Positions 7,326 to 16,054 of a stretch of 64,000 bases of DNA are shown here, piece by piece. The notes beneath the pieces are model-generated. The model was not told where the DNA came from. It searched no databases and saw only the letters and a list, made by a program, of their open reading frames with translations. The stretch's first letter is position 1, and each line of letters opens with the position of its first letter. The stretch lies in the NCBI GenBank assembly GCA_964441755.1, contig CAYTVG010000007.1, positions 169,060-233,059 of the forward strand, given 5' to 3'. Source of the DNA: JAUMBM01 sp964441755. Its GTDB lineage: Bacteria > Bacteroidota > Bacteroidia > Chitinophagales > Saprospiraceae. The position numbers were made by a program, and so were the translations under genes.

Positions 7326-9311
7326 ATGAGATTATCATTATTAATTTTAACCGTACTATTCACCTACATGAATGCGGGCAGTCAGTCCCTGCCCCTGCTC
7401 TTTGATTTTGAAAATCCACCTGTATTTCAACCACAGTTTTGGACATTACACCCCAATTTGTCGGGTAGTAACGGTCGGGTAGAGATCGTTAATGATCCGG
7501 ATACCGGCAATTACTACGCTGTTCTGAGCAAACAGAATGACAGTGGAGGGGTGACACAATCCGCCATTGACCTCAAGCTCAACATCAGCAGCTGGGCCGG
7601 GCTGGAGGTGGATTTTAGTTTTGATTTCAATTACTTCTTCAATGAAACGCAGTTTAACGACGCTGTTTTCATGAGCGACAATGGCGGTGTAAGTTTCAAA
7701 CGCGTACTGGCGATGCAGCCCTCCCGTTGGTGCCAGAATGAGTGGATGCGCTTCCCCGTATTCGATTTCAATGCCCTGCTGGCGAATAACGGACTCAGTT
7801 ATTCATCCAATTTTGTGATCCGGTTTTCACACGAAGGGACGGGAGATCTGAACACAAGTGGTGACGAGGATGGACTGCTGCTTGACAACATACGCTTTGA
7901 CGTACGGCAGCCGCTGCAGCCGGCAACACTTCCTTTTGCCGAAAGCTTTGCCACAGGGGAGCTCAACCCCTTCCATTGGCGCATCATGCGCAGCATACCC
8001 AATCCTAGTGGGACACTACCAGACAGTATTACACCCTCCTACTATGCATCCATTATCAACGGCGATGCGGTTGATAATGACAACTACAGCCTTGCTTTGG
8101 GCAAGATCCATGACTGCGGAGGCGAAACGAGCAGCTACCTGGATCTGCACCTGAACCTGCTGAATATGGAAGACCAGCAGCTGCTGCTCTCCTTTGCTTT
8201 TAAACATTTCTACGATGAAACCCAATTTGCCGATGCACTGTGGCTGAGCGACGATGGCGGTCAAACTTTTGTCGAAGAACGACGCATAGCGCTGGAACCA
8301 AGCCGATGGAGGAACAATATCTATGGCAGCTTCCAATCCATCTGGCTCAATCAACTGATAGAAAGCTGGGGGCTTAGCTACAGCAGCGACTTTGTCATTC
8401 GGTTTAATCAGACAGGGACAGGCGATTTTAACACCTCCGGTGATGAGGACGGCATGATCATCGATGATGTCAGAATTGATGTGTTAGCACCCGTGACCTA
8501 CAAGCTTCCTCCCTTCTGTGATGATTTTGAAAATTCGGATTACGAAGCCCACTGGCGCTTTGGTACTGCTGAACTGACCTCCTCCGGGCAGGCTACCAAC
8601 GGAACCAACCCCGCCCATCTGGTCGGCCAATTGGCCTTCCGGGGTGTTGAAGAGTCGGTGGGACTCGCGCTGGGCAACCGCTACGACAGTGAAGAGAACA
8701 GCCTGGTCCGGGCAGATATGCACGTCGATTTCCGTTCAGTGAGCGATGCTGTACTTTCCTTTGCCCTGTTCGATCACTACAACGAGAATCAATTTCAGGA
8801 GGGGCTCTACCTCAGTATTGACGGCGGTGACAATTTCACCAAGATATACACTTTCGACTGGCCGGCAATTGGTGATAACAACTATACCCTGATAAATTTA
8901 CCGCTGGAGGCAATAGCTGCCAGCAACGGACTTAACCTGAGCGCTGAGACCATCCTTCGTTTTCAGTATTACGGAGCGGGTGATTTCAGTACTTCCGGTG
9001 ATGAAGACGGCATGATTCTCGACAACGTATGCATCAGCGGCATTGTTGTTGCCGACGACAGCCCTTCCCTTGACGAGCGCCTGCAGCTATGGCCCAACCC
9101 GGTTGTTGACCTGTTGCAGCTAGCCTTACCGACTGCCGAAAAGCTGGTCATTCGGCTGACAGATGCCCAGGGCAGAGAGGTACTACGGCAGGAGTTGCGG
9201 GAAGCTGTGAGCACTCACAGCCTCGACATGCGCCGGCTGCCGGCAGGCATGTACGGGCTGCAACTGCAGCATTCGCAAGGAACTGTATACAGGAAGATCA
9301 TCAAACAGTAG
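7326..9311 (+). CDS. T9SS-secreted protein with three tandem MAM/jelly-roll-like domains
   Basis: A protein of 661 residues from ATG 7326 (MRLSLLILTVLFTYMNAGSQ), preferred over the ATG at 7287 because it starts the signal peptide. Three homologous domains of about 180 residues follow one another. Each opens with a strand containing F-D/E-FEN or similar, has a central DGG.(T/S)F strand and closes with (D/A)F.TSGDEDGM.(I/L)D(N/D)V, a plausible calcium-binding acidic loop. The fold looks like the beta-sandwich of MAM/concanavalin-like domains. The last ~70 residues, from LWPNPVVDLL to YRKIIKQ, form a type A T9SS sorting domain. Expected location is the cell surface or outside. Substrate unknown. 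Confidence 0.8.
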   Translation: MRLSLLILTVLFTYMNAGSQSLPLLFDFENPPVFQPQFWTLHPNLSGSNGRVEIVNDPDTGNYYAVLSKQNDSGGVTQSAIDLKLNISSWAGLEVDFSFDFNYFFNETQFNDAVFMSDNGGVSFKRVLAMQPSRWCQNEWMRFPVFDFNALLANNGLSYSSNFVIRFSHEGTGDLNTSGDEDGLLLDNIRFDVRQPLQPATLPFAESFATGELNPFHWRIMRSIPNPSGTLPDSITPSYYASIINGDAVDNDNYSLALGKIHDCGGETSSYLDLHLNLLNMEDQQLLLSFAFKHFYDETQFADALWLSDDGGQTFVEERRIALEPSRWRNNIYGSFQSIWLNQLIESWGLSYSSDFVIRFNQTGTGDFNTSGDEDGMIIDDVRIDVLAPVTYKLPPFCDDFENSDYEAHWRFGTAELTSSGQATNGTNPAHLVGQLAFRGVEESVGLALGNRYDSEENSLVRADMHVDFRSVSDAVLSFALFDHYNENQFQEGLYLSIDGGDNFTKIYTFDWPAIGDNNYTLINLPLEAIAASNGLNLSAETILRFQYYGAGDFSTSGDEDGMILDNVCISGIVVADDSPSLDERLQLWPNPVVDLLQLALPTAEKLVIRLTDAQGREVLRQELREAVSTHSLDMRRLPAGMYGLQLQHSQGTVYRKIIKQ

Positions 9312-9385
9312 TCAGTGAGCCCGCACCCGTGTCTGGTGCAAATTTGTGCAAAAAATCGTAATATTGCAGCATGGCTTTTCCACTC

Positions 9386-9394
9386 AAGGAGGAG
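9386..9394 (+). promoter_or_regulatory. strong ribosome binding site
   Basis: AAGGAGGAG is an almost ideal Shine-Dalgarno sequence, unusual for Bacteroidota. It lies 2 nt before ATG 9397 and 14 nt before ATG 9409. It makes the ATG at 9346 unlikely as the start of the following gene, since that start would put the site inside the coding region. Confidence 0.5.
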
Positions 9395-9396
9395 TC

Positions 9397-10737
9397 ATGC
9401 TGCAGACGATGAACCTACTTGACCGCTGGTTTGGCGCGGGCGACTATCAGGAGCCTGTCATTTCCTTCGGGCGTTATGGCGACGCACAGGAGACGGCTGC
9501 CCGGCAGCAGCACTGGGAGGCGGCGCAGGCAGCCTTCCGCGCTGCCGACTACCTGGTGAGCTGCCGCTCACTGCTGCAGTATATGTCCAATCCGGAGGGC
9601 GACAATCTAAGCTGGCGCTTCGAGCAGGAGCAGCTGCACTTCTCCTTTTTTCAGGGCTCCAAAAAAATTAGCGGGCTGGCCGACCACCGGCAGCTGCGTG
9701 CGCAGGTGCGGCTGGGGCGGCTGGGCGCTCAGGATCTGCCCGAGCTGTCGCTGCAGTTGCTGGCACGCAATGCTTCTTTTTACTACTGCCGCTACGCCAT
9801 TGATGATGAGCGCTGTATATGCCTTGTCTTCGACACCCTCATACAGGATGCAGCGCCCTCCAAGCTGTACAATGCCTTTCGGGAGCTGGCCATTGCTGCC
9901 GACAAGCTCGACGACCTGCTGCTCGACTCCTTCCCGCAGGTGGCAGCGGTAGAATCCGAACACCTGCAGGCGGTGCCTCCTGATGAGCAGCGTGCACGCG
10001 TTGCTTTTATCCGGGAGCGTGTTGCCGGCGCCTTGCGGCTGGCCGGCGACCCGCTGGCGAAAATCAGCCAGCACCCGCAGGCCATCTCTTATGTGCTGCT
10101 GGACGCCCTCTTTCGCATCGACTACCTCACCCGGCCGGAAGGTATTGGCATGGAGTCGCTGGAGCGGGCACAGCGGCTGTATTTTGACCGCTTCAACAAG
10201 CGGCAGATTCAGGCGCGCAATGCGCTGCTGGCGGAGGAGTTGCAGCTGCTGGCGAGCCGCTCAGAGGCTTGCTTAAGCCGCGAAATGTACCGGGGTATTT
10301 ATACCTTTGGCATTACCCAGCACGTCAGTCACGAGCGGGTGGTGCAGCAGATTGACCACGAGCTGCCCAACATAGCCTGGTACCTCGATCAGGAATGTCC
10401 GCTGGCAGCCACGGCCATCGCGGGCTACGTCATAGGCTACTGCCTGTTCAATTTTTCTCTGCCCCCCGTTGACAAAGACCTTTTCCACCTCTACTACCGC
10501 ATCACCGAGCCTGTCTTTTTTGCCGACCTGGGCTTTGCCCCTGCCTATGCCGAGCCTGCTACGGGCAAGCCCCTGCGCAGGCCCATACGACAGGCGCTCG
10601 ACAAGCTGGCAGAAAAACAGCAGGATCAAAACCCAAAGCTGCAGTTGGCTGTTGATAAGCTGGTATTCGATGATCTGGCCCGTTTTTCTTACAGCTACCT
10701 GCAGATGATCCACCAACTCAGGCTCAACCAACAATAA
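9397..10737 (+). CDS. unrecognised soluble protein coupled to a PaaD-like gene
   Basis: About 446 residues from ATG 9397 (or 442 from ATG 9409), chosen from the Shine-Dalgarno just upstream. It has no signal peptide. The chain is rich in Leu, Ala, Gln and Arg, mostly helical, with one short hydrophobic stretch (AIAGYVIGYCLFNFSLPP). I find no catalytic motif and do not recognise the family. The frame ends 4 bp before the next start, so it is almost certainly translated with the PaaD-like protein. Pairing with an iron-sulphur-associated PaaD homologue may mean a role in assembling or using a metal enzyme, but that is only inference. Confidence 0.65.
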   Translation: MLQTMNLLDRWFGAGDYQEPVISFGRYGDAQETAARQQHWEAAQAAFRAADYLVSCRSLLQYMSNPEGDNLSWRFEQEQLHFSFFQGSKKISGLADHRQLRAQVRLGRLGAQDLPELSLQLLARNASFYYCRYAIDDERCICLVFDTLIQDAAPSKLYNAFRELAIAADKLDDLLLDSFPQVAAVESEHLQAVPPDEQRARVAFIRERVAGALRLAGDPLAKISQHPQAISYVLLDALFRIDYLTRPEGIGMESLERAQRLYFDRFNKRQIQARNALLAEELQLLASRSEACLSREMYRGIYTFGITQHVSHERVVQQIDHELPNIAWYLDQECPLAATAIAGYVIGYCLFNFSLPPVDKDLFHLYYRITEPVFFADLGFAPAYAEPATGKPLRRPIRQALDKLAEKQQDQNPKLQLAVDKLVFDDLARFSYSYLQMIHQLRLNQQ

Positions 10738-10741
10738 GACC

Positions 10742-11251
10742 ATGACAAGCACACAAACGACAACCATTGCCGACCTGTGGCAACTATTAGAAACAGTGAG
10801 CGATCCCGAGGTGCCGGTACTTTCGGTGGTAGACCTGGGCGTTGTGCGGGCCATCGAGCTGCCGGAAGGCGGAGGGGTAAAGATTACGATCACGCCTACC
10901 TATTCCGGCTGTCCTGCCATGAACGTCATTGAGATCAACATCCGGGCGGTGCTGCAGGAGCATGGCTATGCGCCGGTGACGGTCGAAACTGTCCTCAGTC
11001 CGGCCTGGACGACCGACTGGCTCAGTGAGGCCGGGCGCGAGAAGCTGCGCGCTTACGGGATTGCCCCGCCGGAGCCGGGCGATGAGGACGGGGATGCGCT
11101 GGCGCTTTTCCGGCCGGAAAAAAAAGTCAGCTGTCCCCACTGCAATTCGCGCAACACCCGCCTGGTGTCGCAGTTTGGTTCTACAGCCTGTAAGGCGCTG
11201 TACCGCTGCCTCGACTGTCTTGAACCTTTTGACTATTTCAAATGTCACTAA
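10742..11251 (+). CDS. paaD: PaaD-like protein (MIP18/DUF59 domain plus C-terminal zinc ribbon)
   Basis: A protein of 169 residues. Residues 10-100 form a DUF59/MIP18 domain (DPEVPVLSVVDLGVVRAIEL, TYSGCPAMNVIE). The C-terminus has CPHC (131-134), STACKALYRCLDC (150-159) and a terminal FKCH, the signature of PaaD/PaaJ of the phenylacetyl-CoA epoxidase cluster. PaaD is thought to help mature the PaaABCE oxygenase. None of paaA, paaB, paaC or paaE is in the window: the upstream partner is an unknown 446-residue protein and the downstream gene is a TonB receptor. The family call is firm. Action in phenylacetate degradation here is uncertain. Confidence 0.85.
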   Translation: MTSTQTTTIADLWQLLETVSDPEVPVLSVVDLGVVRAIELPEGGGVKITITPTYSGCPAMNVIEINIRAVLQEHGYAPVTVETVLSPAWTTDWLSEAGREKLRAYGIAPPEPGDEDGDALALFRPEKKVSCPHCNSRNTRLVSQFGSTACKALYRCLDCLEPFDYFKCH

Positions 11252-11373
11252 GCGCGCGTTCGGGGATTGCCGGCAGCAATTCCCAAATGCGCAGGGCAGC
11301 AACGGGACAGACAAACCCATTGCGTGCTGCCCGAAACCGGGGACAGCTGCTGTCCCTGCAGCCATGAAAATCA

Positions 11374-13707
11374 ATGCGGATGCATTTACCACACACCACT
11401 GTAAGCGGGTGCCTCAGGCACCTGGCGCAGGTAGTCATCATCATTTTTATAAGCCTCGCCTGGCAGCTGCCGCTGGGGGCGCAGGGATTGGGGCAGACCC
11501 TGCGGGGGCAGGTAGTCGACGCCGACAGCGGGCAGCCGCTGGTGGCGGCCAGCCTGCAGCTGGTGCCCGGCGAGCTGGCAACAGCGACGGACAGCGGCGG
11601 GTACTTTCGCTTCGAGCAGGTCATGCCCGGGCGCTATCGGCTGCGCCTTAGCTACGTAGGCTATGAGTCTATGGACATCGACGGGCTGTTGCTCACCGCC
11701 GGCAAAGAACTGGTGCTTGCGGTCACTATGCGCCCGGCCGCTACCGCTTTGGGGGCCGTCACTGTCAGCGCTGCGCGCATGGACATACGCCAGCTTGCCG
11801 GGCCGGGGCTGCAGCTGCTCACCATGGAAGAAACCAACCGCTTTCCCGCCACCTTTTTTGACCCTGCCCGCCTCGCCCTGTTTATGCCGGGGGTTGTGCA
11901 GACCAATGACCAGGGCAATGGCATGTCAATCCGCGGCCACTCGCCCGAAGCCGTTGTCTGGCGACTCGAAGGTATAGAGACGGTAAACCTCAACCACACC
12001 GCCAATGCGGGCACGCTGGCCGACGGTGCGGTGCGCAGCGGCGGCGGGGTCAATGCCCTGAGTGCACAGCTGCTCGACCACGCCCAGCTCTACAGCGGGC
12101 TGCAGCCGGTAGCCTACGGCAATGCTGTTGGCGGCCAGCTCGATATGCGGCTGCGGGAGGGCAACAATGAGCGTGCAGAATACACCCTGCAGGCGGGCGT
12201 CATCGGCCTCGATGCGGCGGCTGAGGGCCCTTTCCGCAAAGGCGGCCGCGCCTCCTGGCTGTTCAACTACCGCTACTCATTTACAGGCCTGCTCAGTGCG
12301 CTGGGGGTACCTTTGGGTGATGAAGACATAAGATTTCAGGATTTTAGTTACCACCTTGTCTTTCCCGACCGCGGCGGGGGCAAGCTGCGCCTTTTCGGCG
12401 TCTTTGGCAGCAGCAGCAACGATTATGCGGGGGAGGCCGACAGCAGCCGCTGGCTGGTGGAAAAAGACGCCTATTCGGCCATCAATTTTAGTGGCCGCCT
12501 CGGCACAGCCGGGCTGGCCTACCAGCGCCCCCTCAGCAGCAGGGGGTCGCTGCGCGTGGCCGCTGCCTGGTCGGCCATGGAGGCCGACCGCAGGGCCAGC
12601 AGCATTTTTTCGGCCGGGCCGGAAAATGACCGGCAGCGAGAGCGCAAGCTCAGCATGCAGGCCGTGTACCGGCACAAAATACCCGTCGGCCAGTTTGTAG
12701 AAACCGGCCTGGAGGGGCTGTCGTGGCGCGAGTACATTCTCTTTGACCGGGGCGGCAGCGCTGTCGGCAATCCTTTCAACCCCTACCTGCGCGAGCAGCA
12801 GGGCCAGCTGGGCGCCGCTTTTGCCCGCTGGCAGCTGGAGCGCCGCCACTGGCAGGCGTCTGTCGGCGGCCGGCTGACGGTGGCCGGTGCCTCCCTGGGC
12901 GGTCGCGCCTGGCTGGCGCCGCGCGCCTGGCTGGCCTGGCTGCCGGCCCAGGGCCGGCAGTGGCAGCTAGGCTATGGCGAGCAGCAGCAGTTTACGGCCT
13001 TTCCGGCCCGGCTGCGGCAGCTGTCGCTGAGCTACCGGCAGCAGCTGCGCAGCCAGCTGCAGTGGCAGCTGGAGGCATACGCCCAGCAGTTGAGAAGCCT
13101 TGAAAAAGACGGGCGGGTTGACCGTGTCAACGGGCAGGAGACGGCCGACCTGCCGTCGCTGCCGGCAGCGACAGCAGCCCGCTACTACGGGCTGGAAGGC
13201 AGCCTTCGGCGCCGCAGCACCGACAACTGGCACTACCTGCTCAGCCTCAGCGTTTTTGGCACACAATACAGGCGCGATGCGACGGCCGACTGGCAGCAAG
13301 GGCGCTTCAGCAGCCGCTTTTCGGCCTCCGCCATCGTTGGCCGCGAATGGGTGCGCCCCGGCAAAGATCAGCTCAATCGCCGCTGGGGCCTGAGTATGGC
13401 TGCGCAATACAACGGAGGCCAGCGCACGGCCCCGATGGATGCCGGCCTGTCGCAGCAGCTGGGCTGGACCGTCGTTGATGCCGGCGCCGGCTACCCGCTT
13501 CGCCTCACCGACTACTACCGGATTGATGTGCGTTGGTATACACAGCGCAACAAGCCCGGCAGAAACAGCACTTTTTCTGTTGATATACAAAATGTTACCG
13601 CTACAACAAATCTGGCCTACCGATACTATGACCGCTGGCTGCAACAGGAGAGCAGCCGTAGTCAGCTGCCGCTCATCCCGGTGCTGAGCTATCGCAGGAC
13701 GTGGTAG
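11374..13707 (+). CDS. TonB-dependent receptor with N-terminal carboxypeptidase-regulatory-like domain
   Basis: A protein of 777 residues. A signal peptide (to about LPLGAQ, residue 37) is followed by a CarboxypepD_reg-like beta domain (LRGQVVDADSGQPLVAASLQ to about residue 118). A plug domain follows (MFMPGV-type segment ALFMPGVVQTNDQGNGMSIR, with MSIRGHSPE and GGQLDMRL), then a long barrel of aromatic strands ending RTW. This is the standard architecture of Bacteroidota outer-membrane receptors that import chelates or large organic nutrients using TonB/ExbBD energy. No SusD partner lies beside it, which argues against a polysaccharide locus. The ligand cannot be read from the sequence. Confidence 0.85.
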   Translation: MRMHLPHTTVSGCLRHLAQVVIIIFISLAWQLPLGAQGLGQTLRGQVVDADSGQPLVAASLQLVPGELATATDSGGYFRFEQVMPGRYRLRLSYVGYESMDIDGLLLTAGKELVLAVTMRPAATALGAVTVSAARMDIRQLAGPGLQLLTMEETNRFPATFFDPARLALFMPGVVQTNDQGNGMSIRGHSPEAVVWRLEGIETVNLNHTANAGTLADGAVRSGGGVNALSAQLLDHAQLYSGLQPVAYGNAVGGQLDMRLREGNNERAEYTLQAGVIGLDAAAEGPFRKGGRASWLFNYRYSFTGLLSALGVPLGDEDIRFQDFSYHLVFPDRGGGKLRLFGVFGSSSNDYAGEADSSRWLVEKDAYSAINFSGRLGTAGLAYQRPLSSRGSLRVAAAWSAMEADRRASSIFSAGPENDRQRERKLSMQAVYRHKIPVGQFVETGLEGLSWREYILFDRGGSAVGNPFNPYLREQQGQLGAAFARWQLERRHWQASVGGRLTVAGASLGGRAWLAPRAWLAWLPAQGRQWQLGYGEQQQFTAFPARLRQLSLSYRQQLRSQLQWQLEAYAQQLRSLEKDGRVDRVNGQETADLPSLPAATAARYYGLEGSLRRRSTDNWHYLLSLSVFGTQYRRDATADWQQGRFSSRFSASAIVGREWVRPGKDQLNRRWGLSMAAQYNGGQRTAPMDAGLSQQLGWTVVDAGAGYPLRLTDYYRIDVRWYTQRNKPGRNSTFSVDIQNVTATTNLAYRYYDRWLQQESSRSQLPLIPVLSYRRTW

Positions 13708-13853
13708 CGCTGCCGGCGGAACAAATAATTTGCCGCCCAATTGGCAAAATTGTGTAAATTTAGGCTTGGCTACGGGCTGCCTGAGGCAGTCTCAAAAGCA
13801 TTTTGCCGCCTGGGCGGCGCAGTAAATTCTCAGAAAAGATAACTTTACAATCG

Positions 13854-13917
13854 CTGGTCGTAGTTTTGGTGGCAGAGGCTGCCAAAACCACGACCAGTGG
13901 CAGCTCGCTGAGCTGCC
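13854..13917. other. two adjacent hairpins in the tonB-receptor/TPR gene gap
   Basis: The 268-bp gap holds an imperfect hairpin at 13854-13897, with outer arms CTGGTCGT and ACGACCAG and inner arms GTTTTGG and CCAAAAC. Directly behind it is an 8-bp perfect hairpin at 13899-13917 (GGCAGCTC / GAGCTGCC, 3-nt loop). No T-run follows. They may stop or pause transcription from the receptor gene or protect its 3' end. Confidence 0.4.
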
Positions 13918-13975
13918 GGCCTGATTAATTTTTCCGGACGACCTGGTGCTACCGGGCAACTTAGAGCGCTGACTA

Positions 13976-16054
13976 ATGAACCTACGCTTCCTTTTACTGT
14001 GGGCTGTCTGCTGGGCGGGCGGCAGCCACCAACTGCCGGCCCAGCTTGCCAATCGGCTCGAACAGGTGCGAACCTATTACACCCAGGGCAAGTATGAAAT
14101 GGCGCTGCAAGTAATCGACGACAGCAGAGTCCTGCGGCTCGACCAGGAGGCAGCGCTGTTCAGGGCCCTGTGCCAGTACCAGCTCAACGATCTGGCCAAC
14201 GCCCTGACCAATTTTGAGAAGCTGGCCGCAGACCAGAAGATGCTATACCCGGAGGCGCTGCTCTATATCGGCCGCATCCACCATGCACAGTTGCGCTTTG
14301 ATCAGGCAGCCCAATACTACAAATCTTACCTACAGAGCCTTCGCGGCGACCACCCCAGCCGCGGGATGCTGATTGAAGATATCCGCCGCTGCGAAAACGG
14401 CCTTCGTTTTCAGTACAGGCAAAGCGGGATTATCGTTGATAACCTCGGACCGGAAGTCAACAGCCCGCAGGATGAGTTTGGCCCTGTGCCTGACCCTCGC
14501 CAGCGTACACGACTGTTCTATACGGCCAGTAAGCCCGGCAACATCGGGGGCAGCATCAACCAGCGGGGGCAGCAGGATGCACGCGGGGGCAGCTATTTTG
14601 CCGATATTTTTTCCTGCCGCCAGGAAGGCGGCGAGTGGGGAAACCCGGAGCCTGCTACGGGCGATATACTGACAGCCCAGCACGAGACCATACTCGATTT
14701 TTCGGCTGACGGCAACATCCTCTACTACCAGCGGGGCTTGCAGCAGGGTGAAGGCAGCATCCTGGCAGATGCGCTTTATCCCTCCGACAGGGCGGCTGCC
14801 AGCCGGCTGATTGCCGAGAGCGGCCTCAACCCTTCGTGGGGCGACCAGGCGCTTTTTGTCTTCAATGACACCCTCTTGCTTTTTGCCAGTCGGCGGCCCG
14901 GCGGCTATGGAGGGCTGGATCTCTACCGCACCGCCCTGCGTGGCGGCCGTTGGACGATACCGGAAAACCTTGGCAGTACCATCAACTCGGCTTTTGACGA
15001 GACGACTCCTTTTTTGGCACGTGACGGCAGAACGCTCTACTTCAGCACCAACCGGAGCAGCATAAGCCTTGGCGGCCTCGACATTGTGCGGGCGGTGTAT
15101 GAGCCGGCCGAGGGGCGCTGGTCGGCGCCCGACAATATGGGGGTGCCCGTCAATTCGGCTGCTGATGACAGCCATTTTCGGCTGGCCAAAGACGGCTATA
15201 CGGGCTACTTTGCTTCTGCCCGCAAGGACGGGCTGGGGCGCCGGGATTTGTATGTTGCCTATTTTTCTCAGTACCGCAGTGAGATGGACCTGGGGGTTGT
15301 CCTGCCGGCGGCTGAAAGCAGGGACTCGCCGGCGGAAGCCGCCGTTCCTGTGCCGCGGTTTGAGCCCCGCTCGGTGGCAACATCTTCCGAGAGTCTTTTT
15401 GAGTGGACGCTGGCAGACGAGCCGGCGGCCGCCTACGGGCCGCGGCTGGCGCAGCTGGCGGCACAGTTGCCGGTAGGCTGGCGGCTGATTATCAGCGTTT
15501 GCTACCCGCAGGCTACAGCGGCGGCGGCAGGATTTTTCCCGGGCCTTCAGCAGGCGCAAGCCCTGGCCAGGGCGCTGGCGGCAGAGGGTATCGACCCTGC
15601 CCGCATCAGCCTGCGCAGCCTGGCGGCGCCCCCCGGCCATGCAGGCGGCAAAGCCGTATTCACTTTTTCACCGCCGGCCAGCATGCAGGCGGCCGGCAGC
15701 CCACTGCCGCTGCTGGGCAGGCTGGCCGAAGGCTGCCTGCGGGCATCCCCGCACAACCAGCCGCTCATCTACAAGGTGCAGATTATTGCTTCGATGACTG
15801 CCGCCACAGCCCCGCTGCTGGCGGAAGACCCGGCGGCCATGGTCGAAGCGGGGCCTGCTGGCATCCTCCGGTATACGGTAGGCGCCGAGCCTGCTTTTGC
15901 AGCTGCCCGCACACGGCAGCAGCAGCTGGAAGCCAGTGGCTATGGCGGCGCCTACATCGTGCCGTATGTATATGGTGAAAGACTCGACCGCACGCGTGCG
16001 CGCCTGCTCAGCAGCCAGTTTCCCGACCTGCAACAATACTTACAACAACCATGA
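13976..16054 (+). CDS. TPR / PD40 beta-propeller protein with SPOR-like C-terminus
   Basis: A protein of 692 residues with a signal peptide (MNLRFLLLWAVCWAGGSHQL). Residues ~20-130 are TPR-like helices. About 150-430 contain PD40/WD40-like repeats (LFYTASKPG, LLFASRRPGGYGGLDLY, LYFSTNRSSISLGGLDIV, GYFASARKDGLGRRDLY). About 470-570 resembles a worn OmpA-type domain. The final ~90 residues (YKVQIIAS ... YGGAYIVPYVYGE) look SPOR-like and could bind peptidoglycan. This recalls PorE/SprE-type envelope proteins of T9SS bacteria but lacks the clear OmpA_C motif seen at 39885-41873. The stop codon overlaps the next ATG (ATGA), so it is translationally coupled to the aminotransferase. Confidence 0.7.
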   Translation: MNLRFLLLWAVCWAGGSHQLPAQLANRLEQVRTYYTQGKYEMALQVIDDSRVLRLDQEAALFRALCQYQLNDLANALTNFEKLAADQKMLYPEALLYIGRIHHAQLRFDQAAQYYKSYLQSLRGDHPSRGMLIEDIRRCENGLRFQYRQSGIIVDNLGPEVNSPQDEFGPVPDPRQRTRLFYTASKPGNIGGSINQRGQQDARGGSYFADIFSCRQEGGEWGNPEPATGDILTAQHETILDFSADGNILYYQRGLQQGEGSILADALYPSDRAAASRLIAESGLNPSWGDQALFVFNDTLLLFASRRPGGYGGLDLYRTALRGGRWTIPENLGSTINSAFDETTPFLARDGRTLYFSTNRSSISLGGLDIVRAVYEPAEGRWSAPDNMGVPVNSAADDSHFRLAKDGYTGYFASARKDGLGRRDLYVAYFSQYRSEMDLGVVLPAAESRDSPAEAAVPVPRFEPRSVATSSESLFEWTLADEPAAAYGPRLAQLAAQLPVGWRLIISVCYPQATAAAAGFFPGLQQAQALARALAAEGIDPARISLRSLAAPPGHAGGKAVFTFSPPASMQAAGSPLPLLGRLAEGCLRASPHNQPLIYKVQIIASMTAATAPLLAEDPAAMVEAGPAGILRYTVGAEPAFAAARTRQQQLEASGYGGAYIVPYVYGERLDRTRARLLSSQFPDLQQYLQQP

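Noticed and set aside
14330..15640. 436-codon minus-strand frame opposite the TPR/PD40 gene
   Set aside because: The plus-strand protein has signal peptide and repeated motifs; the antisense frame is Arg/Ala/Pro-rich noise from high GC.
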